6,662 nt of DNA, from assembly GCA_903911805.1 (NCBI GenBank), contig CAIWET010000523.1:1-6662 (forward strand), read 5' to 3'. The notes beneath the pieces were generated by a model. That model worked only from the letters and a program-made list of their open reading frames with translations. It made no database searches and was not told the origin of the DNA. Positions 6,101-6,662 of the stretch are shown here, piece by piece. Within the stretch, counting starts at the first letter, position 1; each line of letters starts with the position of its first letter. This DNA is from an uncultured Ignavibacteria bacterium. Its GTDB lineage: Bacteria > Bacteroidota > Ignavibacteria > Kapaibacteriales > UBA2268. The position numbers were made by a program, and so were the translations under genes.

Positions 6101-6662
6101 TCTTAAAAATGGTGATAAATTATTTCTATTAATTCCATTTGAATTTGAACTATCGATATCAAAATAATATCTAACATCAATTCCACGGTATAAATCTTTA
6201 ATAAAAACTTCTTTGAATAATGGAACATAATTCGCCCACTTTGTGCTGTCGTTTCCTAAAAAATAATTAAAATAAGTTTCTGATTTATATTGACCTTCGG
6301 ATTTGCTGACGCTATGATTATTTAAATCTTCAAGATTGTTTGTATCAATTTTTTTATATGACTGACTATTTTTAAATGACATTTTTAATACATGTCCGTT
6401 AATTTTAGTCTTAGAGTTATGATTGTGAATATTGGATTTCTCCGAATTGTCTGGTTCTTCAATTGATCCTTGTTCTGTTTTGAAATAATCATAAACTACT
6501 CCATTTTTAATAACCCAAGCATTTAAATTATTTAGTTTTGTTAGATATAATACATCATTGGGCCATTGACCTTTATTTTCAATGAAATTGATACTTTTTA
6601 TTTTAGAAACGATAGAGTCATTTGTATTTTTTGCATTTATAGAGACAAATACAAAGAAAAAA
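128..6662 (-). CDS. Giant T9SS-secreted modular surface protein: DUF7948 + SBBP beta-propeller + PKD/Ig-like array + sorting domain (5'-partial)
   Basis: This is probably a secreted or cell-surface adhesin-like protein; no enzyme motif is visible and the ligand is unknown. At least 2177 residues are encoded. In order they show: the end of a signal peptide (residues 1-10), a DUF7948-type N-terminal domain (24-289), seven SBBP propeller repeats (292-748), a beta-sandwich (753-846), nine PKD-like/Ig-like repeats (849-1595), two further Ig-like domains (1596-1669 and 1672-1737), two ASH-like domains (1741-1844 and 1848-1949), a cohesin-like domain (1953-2076) and a type IX secretion sorting domain (2095-2177). 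The stop is TAG at 128-130. The frame has no stop between 6382 and the window edge, so the start codon lies beyond 6662. The ATG at 6380-6382 is residue 94, inside the conserved Gly-His-Val-Leu-Lys-Met-Ser-Phe strand of the N-terminal domain, and has no convincing ribosome binding site. The frame is intact, with no frameshift or premature stop. No neighbouring gene is visible, so operon context cannot be judged. The domain reading is firm; the adhesin role is inferred from architecture. Confidence 0.93.
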   Translation of the reverse strand, partial: FFFVFVSINAKNTNDSIVSKIKSINFIENKGQWPNDVLYLTKLNNLNAWVIKNGVVYDYFKTEQGSIEEPDNSEKSNIHNHNSKTKINGHVLKMSFKNSQSYKKIDTNNLEDLNNHSVSKSEGQYKSETYFNYFLGNDSTKWANYVPLFKEVFIKDLYRGIDVRYYFDIDSSNSNGINRNNLSPFLRYDFVVHPGADLSQIKIEFEGQDNILVNDKGELILKTSIGDIYHGRLFTYQLSEKTTYSKDELNISKKEQKIEEIKCSYFTNSDGTIGFKADNYDRTKVLIIDPLVFSTYIGGSGSDEAFSLNLDTAGYPVIVGETYSTNYPVSSGAYQTSHTAGANYDLFVTKTNLTATAIVFSTYIGGTSDEESWNSYLDTNNCIYLSGYSYSSNYPITTGVVQTFRNGTRDCILTKLNYNGTSLTYSSYMGGSSEEWSHDMTINAAGNAFVSGHTTSSNYPTTVGAYQRTYAGSFDIILSKVNTTCTNYVYSTLIGSTSNDDAYAVAVDASDNAYVSGWVESSTYPITAGAFQNTYINNVNMTYLTKVNSSGSALIFSTYLGGGNERTYSLTIDNSNYPFIGGITNSTNFPTTIGAYQRTKSTSIDMFITKMNTTGTALSFSTFIGGNSDDDQQYNNLNFDENGNIIFAGDSYSSNFPVTADAHQSTRSGSPNATITVLRNDGAALKYSTYLGGSSSDYGNGAAYRSGFLYLAGGANSTNFPVTAGVLNTSNRGSMDAFITKICFSGCQFVYTGTVPASICPGTNINVPYTIAGTFNAGNIFTAQLSNATGSFAAATTIGTLTSTTAGTITCFIPKNTVAGNGYRIRVNASNPITIGTDNGVNLTINSLPTVNFTGNLIVCEKNIATYTSSTSTGRNYKWTATNGTIQGSGSNVSVNVLWGSISPGKIKLIEANMSTGCIDTLEKTVTINPLPKPNFTGDTVVCVKNFGNYTSNSTAGISNLWKVWGGNIVGVNNQNTLQVNWKDTVFAKITLIQTNDATLCVDSITKIIVLNPLPKPAINPGNENVCEKNDYNYSSNSTIPISDKWTVNGGTIIGADNLNSVKIRWDSIGTRVIKLYQTNSTTGCKDSITKNINVNALPKPQITGNNSVCMKTAFQYSVTTNSDRSYSWSITNGTFVGLTTNSIVSVIWNSSGTGTIKCIETVLSTGCKDSTTLTVTILPSPNTPKITGDLEICARDTATYFTNPETGVTFSWQIVGGSIQSYPSPNSAFVIWSTPGTGTLKCIATNGNGCKDSTFETIKINPKPNILTDIEPVVMKGTQSIYNCLNNDLVSVLWRVKGGTISGPDNQKIVAINWNLPGNAKVTCIGTNSFGCIDSVVVDVIITNSNIMISGSVNVCEFNEYTYLTKESTDKSFQWFANNGIINGNSKDNSVKIKWSGTGRGYITLIQTNTTNKMEDTVTIEVVIFPLPKPVITGLNSVVKNTLLSYNASSLISGTSSWSAVGGTIQGNSTSSSINVLWGVPGVGQLKLVQSNQFGCKDSTIFDVTIEDATGPSITGKTAICEKTIESYVTTTPAGATSTWEIFGGILIGSNIGDKITVNWFNPGTGKLKVVQSDATKNWKDSSEKSIKINPLPKIILSKVADVCLEDSPFNLTFASPNGGTYSGVGVSAGIFNPLNAGVGTHTITYSITTAEGCKSKDSTKIIVNPMPLKPFITEVDSVLYSSVATGNQWFYEGAIIAGATNSSYRPNKEGFYSVEVVNEFGCKAITGNPYYFSNGLEKPIISSNTSKIHLTDLICLNSSIDSVLIKNNGKKELIISKISITGANASDFTTKVNYDGTIIDTLSNKMLYIVFNPSSAGIKTATLTIESNAVNQAKLDISLNSQKDSIGFYISPISLNFVDIIENNIDSKDINIYNTGNQSLTWTLPINISKNFQIIKIVPNPIQPGTSSVATIQFNGELADFSTQEFYDLSENICNFKSKLDLKANVLSGAKGEFTIRIGNAEGNPGDSVSIPVYLENRANMTKSKIKSLNTNIEFNSTLLLPDEKISTLSDMNNKKIINVNIPITKDTSGIIYNLKYYVGLGNDTSSTLSIKKVEPIGDTNLIITKVDGYFKLSGVCYQGGARLLNPSGQINLSLIKPNPSNDEIEIEYETIENGITRITLINSKSDKIIVLSEKEETVGKHTIVYNLKDLVSGLYFINLETATSRSTLKFEVIK
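131..379 (-). other. Type IX secretion C-terminal sorting domain (Por_Secre_tail, type A-like)
   Basis: Residues 2095-2177, the last 83 of the protein. The domain shows Lys-Pro-Asn-Pro-Ser (2099-2103), Ile-Glu-Ile-Glu-Tyr (2106-2110), Thr-Arg-Ile-Thr-Leu-Ile-Asn (2119-2125), Val-Gly-Lys-His (2141-2144), Asn-Leu-Lys-Asp-Leu-Val-Ser-Gly-Leu-Tyr-Phe-Ile-Asn-Leu (2149-2162) and a final Leu-Lys-Phe-Glu-Val-Ile-Lys. This is the standard T9SS type A pattern (PNP, G-x-Y/H turn, L-x-S-G-x-Y, terminal Lys). In the known system the domain directs Sec-exported cargo through the outer-membrane T9SS translocon and is normally removed by the PorU sortase, often with attachment of the protein to a surface lipopolysaccharide. 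The stop codon follows directly. Confidence 0.92.
434..805 (-). other. Cohesin-like beta-sandwich domain before the sorting signal
   Basis: Residues about 1953-2076. An Asn-Pro-Gly-Asp-Ser-Val-Ser-Ile-Pro-Val-Tyr-Leu-Glu-Asn segment (1966-1979) is followed by a strand with Asn-Thr-Asn-Ile-Glu-Phe-Asn-Ser-Thr-Leu-Leu-Leu-Pro (1992-2004). The 'G-D-x-V-x-I-P-V ... F-N-x-x-x-L-x-P' arrangement is that of cohesin-like folds, which occur widely in secreted proteins and need not mean a cellulosome. The end of the domain leads into Gly-Val-Cys-Tyr-Gln-Gly-Gly (2077-2083) and Arg-Leu-Leu-Asn-Pro (2085-2089), a linker that I associate with FCB-group secreted proteins. Confidence 0.55.
815..1120 (-). 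other. ASH-like beta-sandwich domain 2
   Basis: Residues 1848-1949. The domain begins Phe-Tyr-Ile-Ser-Pro-Ile-Ser-Leu-Asn-Phe (1850-1859) and continues with an Ile-Tyr-Asn-Thr-Gly-Asn-Gln-Ser-Leu strand (1874-1882), Phe-Gln-Ile-Ile (1894-1897), Pro-Asn-Pro-Ile-Gln-Pro-Gly (1901-1907) and Ala-Thr-Ile-Gln-Phe (1912-1916). This follows the ASH layout (N-T-G in the first half; P-G then a strand with a final aromatic in the second) but more loosely than the preceding domain. The second half, with Phe-Tyr-Asp-Leu-Ser-Glu-Asn-Ile-Cys, does not match the usual closing strands well. Confidence 0.6.
1130..1441 (-). other. ASH/choice-of-anchor-D-like domain 1
   Basis: Residues 1741-1844. The pattern is a Ser-Ile-Asp-Ser-Val-Leu-Ile-Lys-Asn-Asn-Gly-Lys strand pair (1761-1772), a Leu-Ile-Ile-Ser-Lys-Ile-Ser-Ile-Thr-Gly-Ala-Asn-Ala-Ser-Asp-Phe segment (1775-1790), Tyr-Ile-Val-Phe-Asn-Pro-Ser-Ser-Ala-Gly (1810-1819) and Ala-Thr-Leu-Thr-Ile-Glu-Ser-Asn-Ala (1823-1831). 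The 'x-F-x-P-x-x-x-G ... A-x-L-x-I-x-S-N' signature is that of ASPM/SPD-2/Hydin-type beta-sandwiches, called choice-of-anchor D when found in bacterial surface proteins. These are structural or protein-binding modules without catalytic activity. Confidence 0.78.
1451..1648 (-). other. Short Ig-like domain (Gln-Trp ... Gly-Cys type)
   Basis: Residues 1672-1737. Visible elements are an Asp-Ser-Val-Leu-Tyr-Ser-Ser strand (1678-1684), Gly-Asn-Gln-Trp-Phe-Tyr (1688-1693), Ile-Ala-Gly-Ala-Thr-Asn (1698-1703), Tyr-Arg-Pro (1706-1708), a Gly-Phe-Tyr-Ser-Val-Glu-Val strand (1712-1718) and Asn-Glu-Phe-Gly-Cys (1720-1724). This order matches a small Ig-like module frequent near the C-termini of T9SS cargo, where it acts as a structural spacer. 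The family placement is by pattern only. Confidence 0.65.
1655..1876 (-). other. Ig-like domain with Gly-Gly-Thr-Tyr-Ser-Gly motif
   Basis: Residues 1596-1669. The domain has an early Val-Cys-Leu (1604-1606), the motif SPNGGTYSGVGVS (1617-1629), Ile-Phe-Asn-Pro-x-x-Ala-Gly-Val-Gly-Thr-His (1632-1643), a Thr-Ile-Thr-Tyr-Ser strand and a late Gly-Cys (1654-1655), ending in an Ile-Val-Asn-Pro hinge. This pattern is common in secreted Bacteroidota proteins, usually next to PKD-like repeats and T9SS sorting domains. It has its own Cys pair (1605 and 1655), so it does not need a partner from the preceding repeat. Confidence 0.7.
1877..4117 (-). repeat. Nine tandem PKD-like/Ig-like repeats (about 83 residues each)
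   Basis: Residues 849-1595 are nine consecutive copies of an 81-85 residue unit, with no linker beyond a Pro-Leu-Pro-Lys-Pro-like hinge. The consensus is: Ile-Thr-Gly-x-x-x-(Val/Ile)-Cys, an aromatic strand, a Trp-x-x-x-Gly-Gly-Thr-Ile strand, a (Val/Ile)-x-Trp strand, a Gly-x-Gly-x-(Ile/Leu)-Lys strand, then Gly-Cys-Lys-Asp-Ser and Ile-Asn-Pro-Leu-Pro. Units in protein order: 3863-4117, 3614-3862, 3362-3613, 3116-3361, 2867-3115, 2624-2866, 2372-2623, 2126-2371, 1877-2125. Both Trp positions are kept in all nine. The two Cys positions are complete in repeats 1-5 only; repeats 6 and 8 lack the first and repeats 7 and 9 lack the second. The copies are well diverged, which argues against a recent duplication burst. 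The array is probably an extended stalk. Confidence 0.88.
4124..4405 (-). other. Beta-sandwich domain linking propeller and Ig-like array
   Basis: Residues about 753-846. Visible elements are Ser-Ile-Cys-Pro-Gly-Thr (758-763), Val-Pro-Tyr-Thr-Ile-Ala-Gly-Thr-Phe (767-775), Gly-Asn-x-Phe-Thr-Ala-Gln-Leu-Ser (778-786), Gly-Ser-Phe (790-792), Ile-Thr-Cys-Phe-Ile-Pro (809-814) and Gly-Tyr-Arg-Ile-Arg-Val (822-827). This is a recognisable module of Bacteroidota-type secreted proteins, often found once between other domains. I know no assigned function or reliable family name for it. The two cysteines (760 and 811) could pair with each other. It is followed after a three-residue spacer by the first Ig-like repeat. 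Confidence 0.6.
4418..5788 (-). repeat. Seven tandem SBBP beta-propeller repeats
   Basis: Residues 292-748 hold seven copies of a 63-67 residue unit of the SBBP type. Each starts with a Phe/Tyr-Ser-Thr-Tyr-Ile-Gly-Gly-like strand followed by an Asp/Glu-rich turn. Most continue with a Gly-x-(Thr/Ser)-x-Ser-x-(Tyr/Phe)-Pro-(Val/Ile/Thr)-T segment and an Asp-x-x-x-(Thr/Ser)-Lys strand. Units in protein order: 5588-5788, 5393-5587, 5198-5392, 5000-5197, 4808-4999, 4607-4807, 4418-4606. Seven units is what one closed seven-bladed propeller needs. Blade 4 departs from the motif (Leu-Ile-Gly-Ser instead of Tyr-Ile-Gly-Gly). Blade 5 lacks the acidic turn after its Gly-Gly. Blade 6 replaces the usual Asp-x-Phe-x-x-Lys strand with Ala-Thr-Ile-Thr-Val-Leu-Arg. 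The last blade ends in Cys-Phe-Ser-Gly-Cys (743-747). Propellers usually bind ligands or proteins; which ones cannot be told here. Confidence 0.9.
5795..6590 (-). other. DUF7948-type N-terminal domain preceding the propeller
   Basis: Residues about 24-289. The domain opens with the hallmark FIENKGQWP (residues 26-34), then a Trp-x-x-x-Asn-Gly-Val-x-Tyr-Asp-Tyr-Phe strand (49-60). It continues with Gly-His-Val-Leu-Lys-Met-Ser-Phe (89-96), a Tyr-Phe-Asn-Tyr-Phe-x-Gly-Asn-Asp segment ending in Lys-Trp (130-142), a Tyr-Arg-Gly-Ile-Asp strand (158-162), Tyr-Asp-Phe-Val-Val-His-Pro-Gly-Ala-Asp (188-197) and a closing Ile-Asp-Pro (288-290) that leads straight into the first propeller strand. This order of motifs is typical of the domain that precedes SBBP repeats in Bacteroidota and related secreted proteins. 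Its function is not known. A low-complexity Asn/Ser/Lys/Glu-rich stretch (about 62-87) is probably a surface loop. Confidence 0.85.
6632..6661 (-). other. C-terminal end of a Sec signal peptide (partial)
   Basis: The first ten visible residues are FFFVFVSINA, followed by the polar stretch KNTNDS. A very hydrophobic Phe/Val core ending in a small residue before a Lys/Asn-rich segment is what the end of a Sec signal peptide looks like, with likely cleavage after Ala10. The basic n-region and the start Met are missing and should lie roughly 5-20 codons beyond the window edge. T9SS cargo always carries such an N-terminal Sec signal, which agrees with the sorting domain at the other end of this protein. 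Confidence 0.75.

Noticed and set aside
6380..6382. ATG at 6382 as the translation start of the large gene
   Set aside because: The open frame continues upstream with a signal-peptide end and the FIENKGQW motif, and this Met lies inside a conserved strand.
1..6662. CRISPR array, tRNA/rRNA gene, insertion sequence or attachment site
   Set aside because: No short identical direct repeats with spacers, no structural RNA signature, no transposase motif and no terminal inverted repeats were seen. The only repeats are the degenerate protein-coding modules.

Overview
The window holds one giant gene on the minus strand. It fills almost everything from 128 to the right-hand edge and encodes a modular, secreted, cell-surface-type protein. 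The stop codon is TAG at 128-130. The reading frame stays open through the last base of the window, so the 5' end of the gene is outside it. At least 2177 residues are visible. Residue numbers in this annotation count from the first complete codon, at 6659-6661. The first ATG in the visible frame (6380-6382) is internal.

Organism: the DNA is strongly A+T-rich. The protein ends in a type IX secretion (T9SS, Por-secretion) sorting domain, a system restricted to the Bacteroidota and their FCB relatives (Ignavibacteria, Kapabacteria and others). The style of the C-terminus (a Cys-Tyr-Gln-Gly-Gly element, an Arg-Leu-Leu-Asn-Pro linker, then an 'IE-G-x-T' strand in the sorting domain) resembles Ignavibacteria/Kapabacteria-type proteins from memory. 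That finer placement is only a guess.

Layout, in protein order (right to left on the map): the end of a signal peptide (6632-6661); an N-terminal DUF7948-type domain with a Phe-Ile-Glu-Asn-Lys-Gly-Gln-Trp motif (5795-6590); seven SBBP beta-propeller repeats (4418-5788); one beta-sandwich domain (4124-4405); nine tandem PKD-like/Ig-like repeats of about 83 residues (1877-4117); two more Ig-like domains (1451-1876); two ASH/choice-of-anchor-D-like domains (815-1441); a cohesin-like beta-sandwich (434-805); and the T9SS sorting domain (131-379). Bases 1-127 are 3' flank with no supported gene or terminator.

How the parts probably work together: the signal peptide takes the chain through the Sec system, and the C-terminal domain then directs it across the outer membrane through T9SS. 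The propeller would sit at the outer end of a long rod of beta-sandwich domains, which suggests an adhesin or surface-binding role. No catalytic motif was recognised. The most unusual point is in the Ig-like array: the conserved cysteine pair is complete in repeats 1-5 but is lost alternately in repeats 6-9, in a pattern that suggests disulfides between neighbouring repeats.
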